From Chloroflexota bacterium (lineage in GTDB: Bacteria; Chloroflexota; Anaerolineae; Anaerolineales; Villigracilaceae), in contig JACPVC010000067.1 of NCBI GenBank assembly GCA_016191955.1, positions 1 through 32,318 of the forward strand: a stretch of 32,318 nucleotides of DNA, given 5' to 3'. Every line of letters begins with the position of its first letter. Position 1 is the first letter of the stretch. The translations under genes were made by a program, and so were the position numbers. The notes below the pieces were generated by a model, which searched no databases, was not told the origin of the DNA, and saw only the letters and a program-made list of their open reading frames with translations. Positions 1-8,657 of this stretch are shown one piece after another.

Positions 1-129
1 ATCCTGATCCGTGAAACTGAAGCTTGGACGGTCCAACGGAACAATAAACAGGCTACGGTCAATTGGCAATTTGCAACTGAGGATGCTCGCCTCAAACTTA
101 AACGCCTCTACCCATCAATTCATGCTTGA
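1..129 (+). mobile_element. C-terminal fragment of an IS630-like transposase (truncated by window edge)
   Basis: Frame 1 from base 1 reads ILIRETEAWTVQRNNKQATVNWQFATEDARLKLKRLYPSIHA*, resembling the C-terminus of IS630-type DDE transposases (NWxFTTxxARxKLKxLYPS). The listed ORF 11..229 is in another frame. Confidence 0.6.
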
Positions 130-212
130 CACGCTACTAGTAAATCAAGCTTATTTGGATAAATCCCAGCTGGCGCGCTTTTTCTTTTACCGCTTGAGTA
201 AGGCCGATCAAT

Positions 213-854
213 TTATTGGACGACGATGACCACAACAAGGATGTAGTCTTTTGATCCAAAGGGGATGCCCTTGGAGTTCACCATTTGCCAATATCCCTTG
301 TATTCGCCCGGCGTGGTGGGGGCCTTGAACTGAACGGAGACTTCCACTTCCTGCCCGGGGGCGACAAGCGCGGCGAGCGGAACGGGCTGCGCGCTCATGC
401 GTTCGTTGGGCGGCGCGCTGTAGGAGAAGATGGCTTTGTAACTTGTATCCCAGGTGCAGATGCCGGTGTTCTTGATCTTCCAGGTCTTTGTGAAATCCTG
501 CCCCGGCGTCATAGGTGTGCCATCGGGGATGGTTACATCGAGAGTGGCAAGGTCGAAGGAATAATCGTCACACAGGGCATCGGGCGTGAGAGCCGCCTGG
601 GTTGGGTCGAGGGTGAAGATGGCTGCGGCGGTTTCAGAAGGCGGGATCAATTCTGTTTGCTGGGTAGGCGTTTCGGTGGGCAGCGGCTGGGAAGTGGGGG
701 TGGAGAACACCGCGGTCAATGTGAATTCAGCGATCACCGTGCTTGCTGCTGAAGTGCGGATGGCGTTCACATCAGGCGTTGGCTCGATTGGCACAGCGGG
801 AGCGCATGCCGCAAGTAGAAGCGCTGCTAGGAGAAATGCGAGAGTTTTTTTCAT
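213..854 (-). CDS. Lipoprotein with NBR1-type Ig-like (FW) domain
   Basis: Lipobox signal MKKTLAFLLAALLLAACAP, Thr/Pro-rich linker, then PGQDFTKTWKIKNTGICTWDTSYKAIF...PGQEVEVSVQFKAPTTPGEYKGYWQM typical of the NBR1 Ig-like domain. Start set at the lipoprotein Met. Confidence 0.82.
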   Translation of the reverse strand: MKKTLAFLLAALLLAACAPAVPIEPTPDVNAIRTSAASTVIAEFTLTAVFSTPTSQPLPTETPTQQTELIPPSETAAAIFTLDPTQAALTPDALCDDYSFDLATLDVTIPDGTPMTPGQDFTKTWKIKNTGICTWDTSYKAIFSYSAPPNERMSAQPVPLAALVAPGQEVEVSVQFKAPTTPGEYKGYWQMVNSKGIPFGSKDYILVVVIVVQ

Positions 855-868
855 GGTGTCCCTGCTTT

Positions 869-1609
869 CTAACCTCTTACAGAAATGATCTTGATCCACA
901 CCAGCGAGCCAAAGTATTGCCCGGCATCATCTTTGATTTTAAAGTACCAAATATATTCACCGGGGTCTTTGGGCACTCTCATCGGGACCGCGAACGTTCC
1001 AGTTTCGCCCGGTTTTACGAATGGACCGGTTTTGGGAATGATATAGTCCTTTGAGGGAAGCACGTATTTGGGTCCTGTGGAGAATTCTTCAACAAAGGCA
1101 AAGGTATAGCCTTCATCCCAGGTGCAGGTTCCCGTATTTAGGAAATCCCAGCTTTTGGTGAACTCTGTGTTGAAAAGTATTGTCTTTCCATCATACGGTT
1201 GAGACTCGCTAACGAGGTAGCCATCGTTACAACCGTTCTTGGTCGTGGTGGTACTGTATATGCCAACAGTGGCTGTGAAGGACAGTCCGCCTGGTTGCGG
1301 AGTCAGCCCGGGCTGTTGGGTGTTGAAGGTGAAAGGTGTGTTCGTGGGAATGCCAAACGCGCTGGATGTTGGGATGGCAGGCGGCGTATTTGTGGGGGCA
1401 ATGGTATTGGTTGAGAGCGGTGTTGGCGGAACAGCGGCAGCGGTCTGAGTTGCCTGTTCGGCAACCTGGGTAAGGACTTGTCCGAATGCCTGTGTTTGAA
1501 TTGCGCCGGTATCCTGCGTGGGAGGCGGGGTCGCTCCGAAATTGCAGGAACTTAATAGCACAGCTGCGAGAGTGAATCCCATCAGCCAGCGAAACTTGCG
1601 AAAATTCAT
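869..1609 (-). CDS. Lipoprotein with NBR1-type Ig-like (FW) domain
   Basis: Lipobox MNFRKFRWLMGFTLAAVLLSSCNFG, Thr/Pro linker, FTKSWDFLNTGTCTWDEGYTFAF...PGETGTFAVPMRVPKDPGEYIWYFKIKDDAG. Tandem paralogue of the gene at 213-854. Confidence 0.82.
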   Translation of the reverse strand: MNFRKFRWLMGFTLAAVLLSSCNFGATPPPTQDTGAIQTQAFGQVLTQVAEQATQTAAAVPPTPLSTNTIAPTNTPPAIPTSSAFGIPTNTPFTFNTQQPGLTPQPGGLSFTATVGIYSTTTTKNGCNDGYLVSESQPYDGKTILFNTEFTKSWDFLNTGTCTWDEGYTFAFVEEFSTGPKYVLPSKDYIIPKTGPFVKPGETGTFAVPMRVPKDPGEYIWYFKIKDDAGQYFGSLVWIKIISVRG

Positions 1610-1947
1610 GGTAGAACCTCCAAAAATGGTTAACTTTATTATAACGCAACCAAGAGAGGGTTTTATAAGTGCGAATTGCCTTACGGAAAATGTTACCAAG
1701 CGGGGTAACGTTGTCTCAGGGAAAATTAAAGGCTACCTTTTCTCAATCCTGCCAAATTTTGTTGCCAAATTGACCTGAAAATTGCCAAGCTTTGGAAACC
1801 TTCTCAGTAAGATTGCATAATGTATTATCAGTAAGGGAGCCGGGGGATGGTTCGTCTTAAGTTCCGACGAGCTTGAATTCAGTTTTTGCTTGTGTTACAA
1901 TATAGAACAAGAGTTCTATTTCCCTTCCCATCATCGCGAGGAACATA

Positions 1948-2967
1948 ATGAAAGACCAACTTTACAATGAGACAAACGCACGGCTTCTACAGGCTCAGGT
2001 GAACTTGAATCAGTGGCTTGAGACAGCCCCTGAAAACAAGCGCAAGACCTGCCTTGGGCTTCAGGATGAAACTTGTGTTGAAGAACATTTGCATGTGATC
2101 GACGAGACGCTTGAAAAGATCAAGGACGGCGAGTTTGGGGTTTGCAAAGTTTGCCATGAGATGGTTGAGACGCAGTTGCTGCAAATGGATTACACCTCTG
2201 CAGTGTGCCTCGGTCATTTTTCGGATGAGGAACTTCGCCAGTTGGAAGGCGAGCTGCAGATGTCGCAGATCATTCAGCGCGGGTTGTTGCCTAAAAAGAT
2301 TCCCTCCCTGACAGGGATGAACATTTCCGCGTTCAGTCGTCCGGCACAGATCGTGGGCGGCGATTACTTCGACTTTGTGGATTTCAAAGATGGGACACAT
2401 GGCATCGTGATCGCAGATGTGAGCGGGCACGGCGTCTCGGCTGGGATGTTTATGAGTAGCCTGCAAACGGCGTTCAATACGCTGATCCCCGAAACGGATT
2501 CGCCCATCTCCACATTGGAGCGGATCAACCGGCTTTACATTCACAACATCAACTTCACAACCTTTGTGACGATCTTTCTTGGGAAATACGACTCGAAGAC
2601 CCGCACGCTGACATACGCGAATGCGGGTCACAGTTCGGCGTATCTGTACCGCAGCAAAACGGACGAGGAAATTTGGCTCCGTCCGACGGGGCCTGCCGTC
2701 GGGTTGGCGGAGCGGTTCTCTCTGCATATGGAGGAAGTTAAACTGCAACCCGGCGATATTTTCATCCTGTATACGGATGGCATCACCGAAGCGGCGAACC
2801 AGGACGGACAGTTGTGGGGCGAAGAGCAATTGGCAAATATTATCCGCTTGAACGCGAATGCCTCGGCGGAACAGATGATCCAGTCCATTTTGAAGGCGTT
2901 GGGCGAGTATACGAATGGCGCCCCCCTGGCAGACGATGTGACTCTGGTCATTTCCAAGGCTGTATAA
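1948..2967 (+). CDS. PP2C-like SpoIIE/RsbU-family serine phosphatase with N-terminal DksA/TraR-like zinc finger
   Basis: SpoIIE motifs GGDYFDFVDF, IADVSGHGVSAGMFMSSLQTAF, YANAGHSSAYL, LYTDGITEAANQDG, ADDVTLVI. N-terminal LEKIKDGEFGVCKVCHEMVETQLLQMDYTSAVCLGHF resembles a DksA/TraR finger. Confidence 0.85.
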   Translation: MKDQLYNETNARLLQAQVNLNQWLETAPENKRKTCLGLQDETCVEEHLHVIDETLEKIKDGEFGVCKVCHEMVETQLLQMDYTSAVCLGHFSDEELRQLEGELQMSQIIQRGLLPKKIPSLTGMNISAFSRPAQIVGGDYFDFVDFKDGTHGIVIADVSGHGVSAGMFMSSLQTAFNTLIPETDSPISTLERINRLYIHNINFTTFVTIFLGKYDSKTRTLTYANAGHSSAYLYRSKTDEEIWLRPTGPAVGLAERFSLHMEEVKLQPGDIFILYTDGITEAANQDGQLWGEEQLANIIRLNANASAEQMIQSILKALGEYTNGAPLADDVTLVISKAV

Positions 2968-3016
2968 AAGACATATTGCAAAATCTGAGCACTCTCGTTA
3001 TAATGTCCATCCGTTC

Positions 3017-3090
3017 GGGCGGGTAGCTCAGTTGGTTAGAGCACACGGTTGACATCCGTGAGGTCGTAGGTTCGAGCCCTATCTCGCCCA
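3017..3090 (+). tRNA. tRNA-Val (anticodon GAC)
   Basis: GGGCGGGTAGCTCAGTTGGTTAGAGCACACGGTTGACATCCGTGAGGTCGTAGGTTCGAGCCCTATCTCGCCCA folds as a cloverleaf; anticodon loop TTGACAT, T-arm GGTTCGAGCCC, no encoded CCA. Confidence 0.95.
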
Positions 3091-3091
3091 C

Positions 3092-3127
3092 ACAGCCACT
3101 TCTTATTGAAGTGGCTGTTCTTCTTAT
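3092..3127 (+). terminator. Intrinsic terminator downstream of tRNA-Val
   Basis: Perfect 11-bp stem ACAGCCACTTC-TTATT-GAAGTGGCTGT followed by a T-rich stretch. Confidence 0.75.
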
Positions 3128-3808
3128 TTATATTTGATTGAAGTACGTAGAGTAGACGCCAATTAACCGCTCGTACAAATATGTGTCACCATATGTAATT
3201 GTGCAAACTCCATGATATTCCCCGGTGATCTGGGTGTGTTTGGAACGTGGGTCAAATTGAGTCTTTGTGAATTGGGTCGGAGAGCATGAGAGTTGATTTG
3301 CCCACCAAACTATCATCTGGTCTTCGAGTGAGCGCGCGGCTTCTATAAGATTCAAACGCAAAGCCATTTCAGATCTCTCTACTTCATATAGTTTTTCAAC
3401 AGCCCATAAGAAATATCGTAACACCGCCGGGTCGGTATTTGCGATCTGAACGCGATTGCCGGTCTTGTCTCCTTCTCCAAGATATAGCATGGAAAGTGCA
3501 AGTTCGTGGACGGCGTCGTTATCCGGGATTTGAGAGGCAATTTCAACCCCGGTTTGAAAAGCCTGGTCTCGCGCTTCCTTAAACCGCTTTTTATTTGTTA
3601 TACGTGCCTGGGCAACAAACGCGGTTTGATTGTTTTCGATTCGCTGTTGAATTCGTTCTTCCTGTTCGAGCGTGAGAGAAATGTTTTTGAGCCAGTTCGA
3701 CAAGGTGCTCTTACTCACGCCAATTTGTCCAGATATTTCATTATAGGAATAACCAAGATCACGTCGAAGTTGCTCTGCCAGCAGGCGTTTTTCAGATTTT
3801 GCTCTCAT
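3128..3808 (-). CDS. HTH protein with LAGLIDADG-like C-terminal region
   Basis: N-terminal HTH (LRRDLGYSYNEISGQIGVSKSTLSNWLKNISL); C-terminal ALSMLYLGEGDKTGNRVQIANTDPAVLRYFLWAV resembles LAGLIDADG-like folds. Start at the Met preceded by GGGAG. Confidence 0.6.
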   Translation of the reverse strand: MRAKSEKRLLAEQLRRDLGYSYNEISGQIGVSKSTLSNWLKNISLTLEQEERIQQRIENNQTAFVAQARITNKKRFKEARDQAFQTGVEIASQIPDNDAVHELALSMLYLGEGDKTGNRVQIANTDPAVLRYFLWAVEKLYEVERSEMALRLNLIEAARSLEDQMIVWWANQLSCSPTQFTKTQFDPRSKHTQITGEYHGVCTITYGDTYLYERLIGVYSTYFNQI

Positions 3809-3884
3809 TTTTTCTCCCGATGCAAGCAGCATTGCCTTTTTAGGTTGATGTGATTATAATTCCGCCATTCAATAATGATAACGC

Positions 3885-4150
3885 ATTGACCGAGACGAGT
3901 ATGTGGTCAAGTCTCTAACAGGGAGAAGAGAGCAACAATTGAGAATCTCTTCAAGGGACAAACACAGAAAACCACTCGAGAGCGTTGAACAGAACAGTGA
4001 CCAGGTATCAGCGGTCAGCTAGTAAGTGAAACGGGTTGCTCCGTTAGAAGCTCAAGAGATGTAATGCGAGATGGTATCTCGCGCTACAAATCGGGTGGAA
4101 CCGCGTGAGATCAAACTCTCGTCCCGTGATTGGGCGAGAGTTTTTTTATT
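3885..4150 (+). promoter_or_regulatory. T-box riboswitch leader (thrS)
   Basis: Canonical T-box core GGGTGGAACCGCG at 4093-4105, then a terminator hairpin CTCTCGTCCC..GGGCGAGAG plus T7, upstream of thrS. The 5' boundary is approximate. Confidence 0.9.
4117..4147 (+). terminator. T-box controlled terminator
   Basis: CTCTCGTCCCGTGATTGGGCGAGAG hairpin followed by TTTTTTT. Confidence 0.85.
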
Positions 4151-4183
4151 TTTCATCCCCATTCGGGGATATAGGAGGCTGCT

Positions 4184-4246
4184 ATGAAGACCGATACTCG
4201 TGAGCGCCTCGGAGGCTTGATTCTGCTTTCCTCTGAGACGCGGTAA
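4184..4246 (+). CDS. Small ORF between T-box and thrS (MKTDTRERLGGLILLSSETR)
   Basis: ATG at 4184 preceded by AGGAGG at about 7 nt; 20 sense codons, stop TAA at 4244-4246. Below the ORF-track length cutoff. Confidence 0.5.
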   Translation: MKTDTRERLGGLILLSSETR

Positions 4247-4315
4247 TGTCCCCGAAGCAGAATCAGACCAAAGCTCGCACTGAGCAAAGTCGAAGTGTTA
4301 AGAAAGGAAGCGAAA

Positions 4316-6127
4316 ATGTCACAACAAGTTATGGAAAAATACGAAGAGTCTTATCTTTACAAGATCCGTCACTCGGCAGCGCATGTGATGGCGCAGGCCG
4401 TGCTGGAGACGTTCCCGGATGGGAAGATTACGATTGGTCCGCCGGTGGAGAATGGGTTCTATTACGATTTCGACCTGCCGCGCAACCTGACGCCGGAAGA
4501 TTTGGAAGCCATCGAAAAGCGCATGCGCCAGATCGTGCAAGGCAAACATGATTTCAAGAAGACGATCATCTCGGCGGAGGAGGCGAAGAAAATCTTTGCC
4601 GACCAGCCATATAAACTGGAGTTGATCGAAGGCTTGGAAAAAGGCGGCTTCGATGAGTACGGCAATCCGCTCAAGGAAAAGCCGGAGATTTCGATCTACC
4701 GGCAAGATTCGTTCACGGACTTGTGCCGCGGTCCGCATGTGGCGAACACGAAGGAGATCAAGCAAGACGCATTCAAGTTGATGTCCATTGCGGGTGCGTA
4801 TTGGCGCGGCGATGAGAACAATAAAATGCTCCAACGCGTATATGGTACGGCGTGGGAGAACAAAAAACAACTTGAAGAGCATCTGCACCAGTTGGAAGAA
4901 GCAAAGAAGCGCGATCACCGCAAGCTGGGCAAGGAACTGGAAATCTTCATCTTCGATGAGGAAGTGGGTCCAGGTCTGCCTTTGTGGCTGCCAAACGGCG
5001 GCGTGATGATCGAAGAGTTGGAAAAGCTTGCCAAGGAAATGGAAGAGAAGGCAGGCTATGACCGCGTCAAGACGCCGAGCGTGACGAAGGAGGATTTATT
5101 CATCCGTTCCGGTCACCTGCCGTACTATGCCGAGAGCATGTATCCGCCGATGGAATTGGAAGGCGTGAAGTATTACATCAAGCCGATGAACTGCCCGATG
5201 CACCACAAGATCTTCGGCTCGAAGGGACGTTCCTATCGTGACCTGCCCGTGCGCCTCGCGGAATACGGAACGTGTTACCGCTACGAAAAATCAGGCGAAC
5301 TCTTTGGCTTGATGCGTGTCCGCTCGATGCAGATGAACGATGCCCACATCTACTGTTCCGAGGAACAATTCGAGCAGGAGTTCATGGGCGTGATCGCTCT
5401 GTATCACAAATACTTTGAACTGTTCGGCATCGACAAGTATGTGATGCGTCTGTCGCTGCATGCCAAATCCGGGCTGGGTAAAAAGTATGTGGACAATGAA
5501 CGCCTCTGGGTCAAGACGGAGGACATGGTGCGCCGCGCCATGAATAATGGCGGTGTTCCTTATGTGGAACGCGAAGATGAAGCTGCCTTCTACGGTCCGA
5601 AGATCGATGTGCAGATTTGGTCTGCCATCGGGCGCGAGTTCTCGCTCGCCACGAATCAAGTGGACTTTGCCGTCCCTGCCCGCTTCGACTTGAAATTCAC
5701 GAACAGCGAAGGTCACGACGAAGTGCCGTTGTGCATCCACCGCGCGCCGCTTTCCACGCATGAACGCATGGTGGGTTTCCTGCTCGAGCATTACGCAGGC
5801 AACTTCCCGGTCTGGCTCTCGCCGGAGCAGGTGCGCGTCATCTCCATCACGGATGAACAGAACGAGTACGCGGAAAAGATCGCGAAGGAATTGCGCGAGA
5901 ACAGCATCCGCGCCAGCGCGGACCTTTCGTCCCAGCGCATGAACGCCAAGATTCGCAATGCGCAGATGATGAAAACGCCCTACATGATCGTGGTCGGCAA
6001 GAACGAGATGGAAGCCGATCAGGTCTCGCTGCGCGTGCGCGATGGCAGCCAGCAGAATGGATTTGCGCTGAGTGAGTTCATTGCACGGGCGAAGGACAAG
6101 ATCACAAGACGCGCTTCTGAACTTTAG
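4316..6127 (+). CDS. thrS: Threonyl-tRNA synthetase (no N-terminal TGS domain)
   Basis: Class II aaRS motifs: MNCPMHHKIFGSKGRSYRDLPVRLAEYGTCYRYEKSGELFGLMRVR, IHRAPLSTHERMVGFLLEHYAG, plus anticodon-binding domain. N-terminus begins directly at the editing (SAD) domain RHSAAHVMAQAV. Confidence 0.96.
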   Translation: MSQQVMEKYEESYLYKIRHSAAHVMAQAVLETFPDGKITIGPPVENGFYYDFDLPRNLTPEDLEAIEKRMRQIVQGKHDFKKTIISAEEAKKIFADQPYKLELIEGLEKGGFDEYGNPLKEKPEISIYRQDSFTDLCRGPHVANTKEIKQDAFKLMSIAGAYWRGDENNKMLQRVYGTAWENKKQLEEHLHQLEEAKKRDHRKLGKELEIFIFDEEVGPGLPLWLPNGGVMIEELEKLAKEMEEKAGYDRVKTPSVTKEDLFIRSGHLPYYAESMYPPMELEGVKYYIKPMNCPMHHKIFGSKGRSYRDLPVRLAEYGTCYRYEKSGELFGLMRVRSMQMNDAHIYCSEEQFEQEFMGVIALYHKYFELFGIDKYVMRLSLHAKSGLGKKYVDNERLWVKTEDMVRRAMNNGGVPYVEREDEAAFYGPKIDVQIWSAIGREFSLATNQVDFAVPARFDLKFTNSEGHDEVPLCIHRAPLSTHERMVGFLLEHYAGNFPVWLSPEQVRVISITDEQNEYAEKIAKELRENSIRASADLSSQRMNAKIRNAQMMKTPYMIVVGKNEMEADQVSLRVRDGSQQNGFALSEFIARAKDKITRRASEL

Positions 6128-6142
6128 GCAATAGAAAGACAT

Positions 6143-6190
6143 AACTCACCCCGAAACATTATTTGTAATGTTTCGGGGTGAGTTCGTTTT
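6143..6190 (+). terminator. Intrinsic terminator after thrS
   Basis: Perfect long inverted repeat AACTCACCCCGAAACATTA / TAATGTTTCGGGGTGAGTT followed by a T-rich stretch. Confidence 0.88.
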
Positions 6191-6254
6191 TAAGAATGCT
6201 GAATACACATTTTTTTTCGCGCTCGTCAGCGTTCCATTTTAGGTTTCACTTACG

Positions 6255-6369
6255 AACTGATGTTACGTACTTGCGCTTCAACTACGAGCGGGACGAGCAC
6301 CCGCTCTCTGCTCAGCGCGCAGTCGAAGGGCAAGGGACGCAAGAAAGTAGAAATCGCGTAACATCAGTT
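6255..6369. repeat. Inverted-repeat-bounded intergenic element
   Basis: 13-bp perfect inverted repeat AACTGATGTTACG (6255-6267) / CGTAACATCAGTT (6357-6369); inner TTGCG/CGCAA also complementary. Confidence 0.55.
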
Positions 6370-7702
6370 ACGATGGAAATAACTTCTCGAACACCTCAGG
6401 GCAATACTTTTGCACCATGTCAGACGAAATGCCATTCTCCTTGCATATCTCGGCATAAAAGTCCACGCTTGGGCGTTTGATCCGTTTCTGGGTGTCCACA
6501 TCCAATCCCCAGAGTCCGAAGCGGTACTTCCATCCGAAACTCCACTCGAAATTATCCACCAGCGACCAGTGGAAGTAGCCCTTGATGGGCCAGTTGAAAT
6601 TGACCGCGCGCCACATCTGGTGGATATGCTGCGCAGTGTAGCGCGGACGAATGGAGTCATCCGCCGAGTTCACGCCGTTTTCAGCGATAAGGATAGGCAG
6701 GTTCGGGAAGTTGCGTACAACCCACTTCAAGCCCTCAAACATTCCATCCGGTTCGAGGGCAAGGAAAGCGTCATCACTCAGTTCGGCATCCTTGCGAAAA
6801 AAGTGACGACCGAACAAGGTGTCCGCGTGCCGCAGATCAAACGTGACATATTCCCGTGTGTAGTAATTGAAACCGAAATAATCTTGCGTGCCTTTGGCTT
6901 CCGGGATTCTCACCGAACCGATGGGAGAGCGCATAACACCATCTGCCAACGCCAGGGGGAAACTCTCGTTGATCGCCTGAAAGAAACTTCTCGCCAGCAG
7001 CCGATCCAAAGGGGACCAGGCATATTGCGGCGCAATCGAACGATAATGATGCGCGATCCCCACACGCGCTTCCGGCTGCAATAAATGGATGGCACGATAG
7101 GCGGCTGCATGCCCGCGGATCAGATTCGCTTGCACCTGCATCGCCAGCTTCATATTATTTTTACCAGGCGGGAAGGAGTCTACGCCCGTGGTAATATAGC
7201 CATTTAAAGCATAGCCCGTCGGTTCGTTGATGGTACACCACAGCGTGCAATATTCCTTCAAAGCGTCCACTGTTTTACGAACGAATTTCTCGAACAACGG
7301 AACCACAGCTTCTGTTTCCCAGCCACCTACTTCTTCGAGCCACAACGGATCGGTGAAATGATGGAGAGTGACCATCGGAGTCATGCCACGTTCCTTCAAG
7401 CCGCGCAGCATAGCGCGATACTTTTCAAGGGCTTCTTCATCCCATGTATCCGGCGTCGGCTGAATGCGGCTCCACTCCACTGAAAGGCGATGCGCGTTCT
7501 GCCCAGCTTCGACAGCGCGGTCGAAATCTTCGCGCCAGCGCCCGCCCCACCAATCGGCGGCGACGGCAGCCGAGCCGTCTGTATGACCCTCTTGCTCCCA
7601 CTTCCACCAATTATTATTTGTGTTGTTGCCTTCTACCTGATGCGCGGCGGTTGCCGTCCCCCATAAAAATCCTTTTGGAAAATGATAGGCGCCTTGTGGC
7701 AT
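6368..7702 (-). CDS. Glycoside hydrolase family 1 beta-glucosidase
   Basis: GH1 signatures: FPKGFLWGTATAAHQVEG, WCTINEPTGYALNGY (acid/base), PILIAENGVNSADD (nucleophile), GYFHWSLVDNFEWSFGWKYRFGLWGLDVDT. Confidence 0.95.
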   Translation of the reverse strand: MPQGAYHFPKGFLWGTATAAHQVEGNNTNNNWWKWEQEGHTDGSAAVAADWWGGRWREDFDRAVEAGQNAHRLSVEWSRIQPTPDTWDEEALEKYRAMLRGLKERGMTPMVTLHHFTDPLWLEEVGGWETEAVVPLFEKFVRKTVDALKEYCTLWCTINEPTGYALNGYITTGVDSFPPGKNNMKLAMQVQANLIRGHAAAYRAIHLLQPEARVGIAHHYRSIAPQYAWSPLDRLLARSFFQAINESFPLALADGVMRSPIGSVRIPEAKGTQDYFGFNYYTREYVTFDLRHADTLFGRHFFRKDAELSDDAFLALEPDGMFEGLKWVVRNFPNLPILIAENGVNSADDSIRPRYTAQHIHQMWRAVNFNWPIKGYFHWSLVDNFEWSFGWKYRFGLWGLDVDTQKRIKRPSVDFYAEICKENGISSDMVQKYCPEVFEKLFPS

Positions 7703-7712
7703 GTTTGTCTCC

Positions 7713-7749
7713 GTGATACGTAATGCGTAACACGTAATTACGCATTACG
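7713..7749. repeat. Palindromic intergenic repeat (TTACGCATTACGTATCAC family)
   Basis: CGTAATGCGTAA / TTACGCATTACG inverted repeat. The 18-mer at 7713-7730 recurs inverted at 30534-30551. Confidence 0.6.
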
Positions 7750-8466
7750 GTTTAAATACGCCAAATACAACGCTACCGACCCCGCTACAGCAGCATTCAA
7801 CGATTCAATTTTTCCGCGCATCGGCAGTTTCAACACGATGTCGCATTTCTTGCGCGTGAGTTCATGCAGACCTTCCCCTTCAGACCCGACGACGAGACCT
7901 AGCGCGCCTTTGAGATGACGCGACCCCGCCTCGACCTCCGCCCCGGCTTGGTCCAACCCAACCAGCCAGACGTCTGCATCCTTGAGCGCGTCCATCGCTT
8001 GCGAAAGATTCGACTTGGCGATCAACATGTGCTCGCTCGCCCCCGAGGACGCATTGACCGCAGACGGAGTCACCTCCACCGAGCGCGCCAGCGGGATGAT
8101 GATGCCATGTACGCCCACCGCCTCCGCCGTGCGGATGAGCGTGCCAAAATTCTGCGGGTCTTGCAAAGAGTCGAGGATGAGAATGAAAGGCAGTTCGCCT
8201 TTGATGCTGTCGAGAATATCGACCAAATCAGAATACGGGTAACCGCTGACTTCCGCCACCACGCCCTGATGGTTCTGGTTGACCTTGTCCAACTTGCCAC
8301 GCGGCACGCGGTTGACCCTGATCTTCTGCTGCCCAGCCAGTTTGACGATCTCTGCCAGTGTGCCCTTCTCCTGTGCCCCCTCGGCGATTTCAACGGAAAA
8401 TATCTGCCTGCGTCTGGCGCGCAAGGCTTCATGGACGGCATTGCGAGAATAGATGAATTCTTTCAT
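7738..8466 (-). CDS. rlmB: TrmH-family RNA 2'-O-methyltransferase (RlmB-like)
   Basis: SpoU motifs: LILDSLQDPQNFGTLIRTAEAVGVHGIIIP, LVVGSEGEGLHELTRKKCDIVLKLPMRGKIESLNAAVAGSVALY; N-terminal substrate-binding domain EFIYSRNAVHEALRA. Confidence 0.9.
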   Translation of the reverse strand: MKEFIYSRNAVHEALRARRRQIFSVEIAEGAQEKGTLAEIVKLAGQQKIRVNRVPRGKLDKVNQNHQGVVAEVSGYPYSDLVDILDSIKGELPFILILDSLQDPQNFGTLIRTAEAVGVHGIIIPLARSVEVTPSAVNASSGASEHMLIAKSNLSQAMDALKDADVWLVGLDQAGAEVEAGSRHLKGALGLVVGSEGEGLHELTRKKCDIVLKLPMRGKIESLNAAVAGSVALYLAYLNRNA

Positions 8467-8657
8467 AAGCGGGTGTATTTTACTTGATAACTCGCTTTGC
8501 ATAGTTCAATCCCGGAGGCGTCGCCGTGGCGCCGTGCGACAGATGGCATGAATTTTACAAACTATGACACCCCTTCGGGGTCATTGTACTTTCTATATAA
8601 GGTATGTCACAAAACCGGTTCTTTCGAGATAGAATCAAAACATTCCAAGGAGATGCA

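Noticed and set aside
1987-2829. 280-aa minus-strand ORF
   Set aside because: Antisense to the SpoIIE phosphatase, no domain.
4272-4294. GCTCGCACTGAGCAAAGTCGAAGTG as a thrS-specific regulatory site
   Set aside because: Resembles a widely dispersed bacterial repeat (TTCGACTTYGCTCAG-like), so a gene-specific role is not supported.
4246-4551. ORF starting TAATG after the small ORF
   Set aside because: Overlaps thrS out of frame; no family resemblance.
5291-6142. 283-aa minus-strand ORF
   Set aside because: Antisense shadow of thrS, His/Arg-rich, no recognisable domain.
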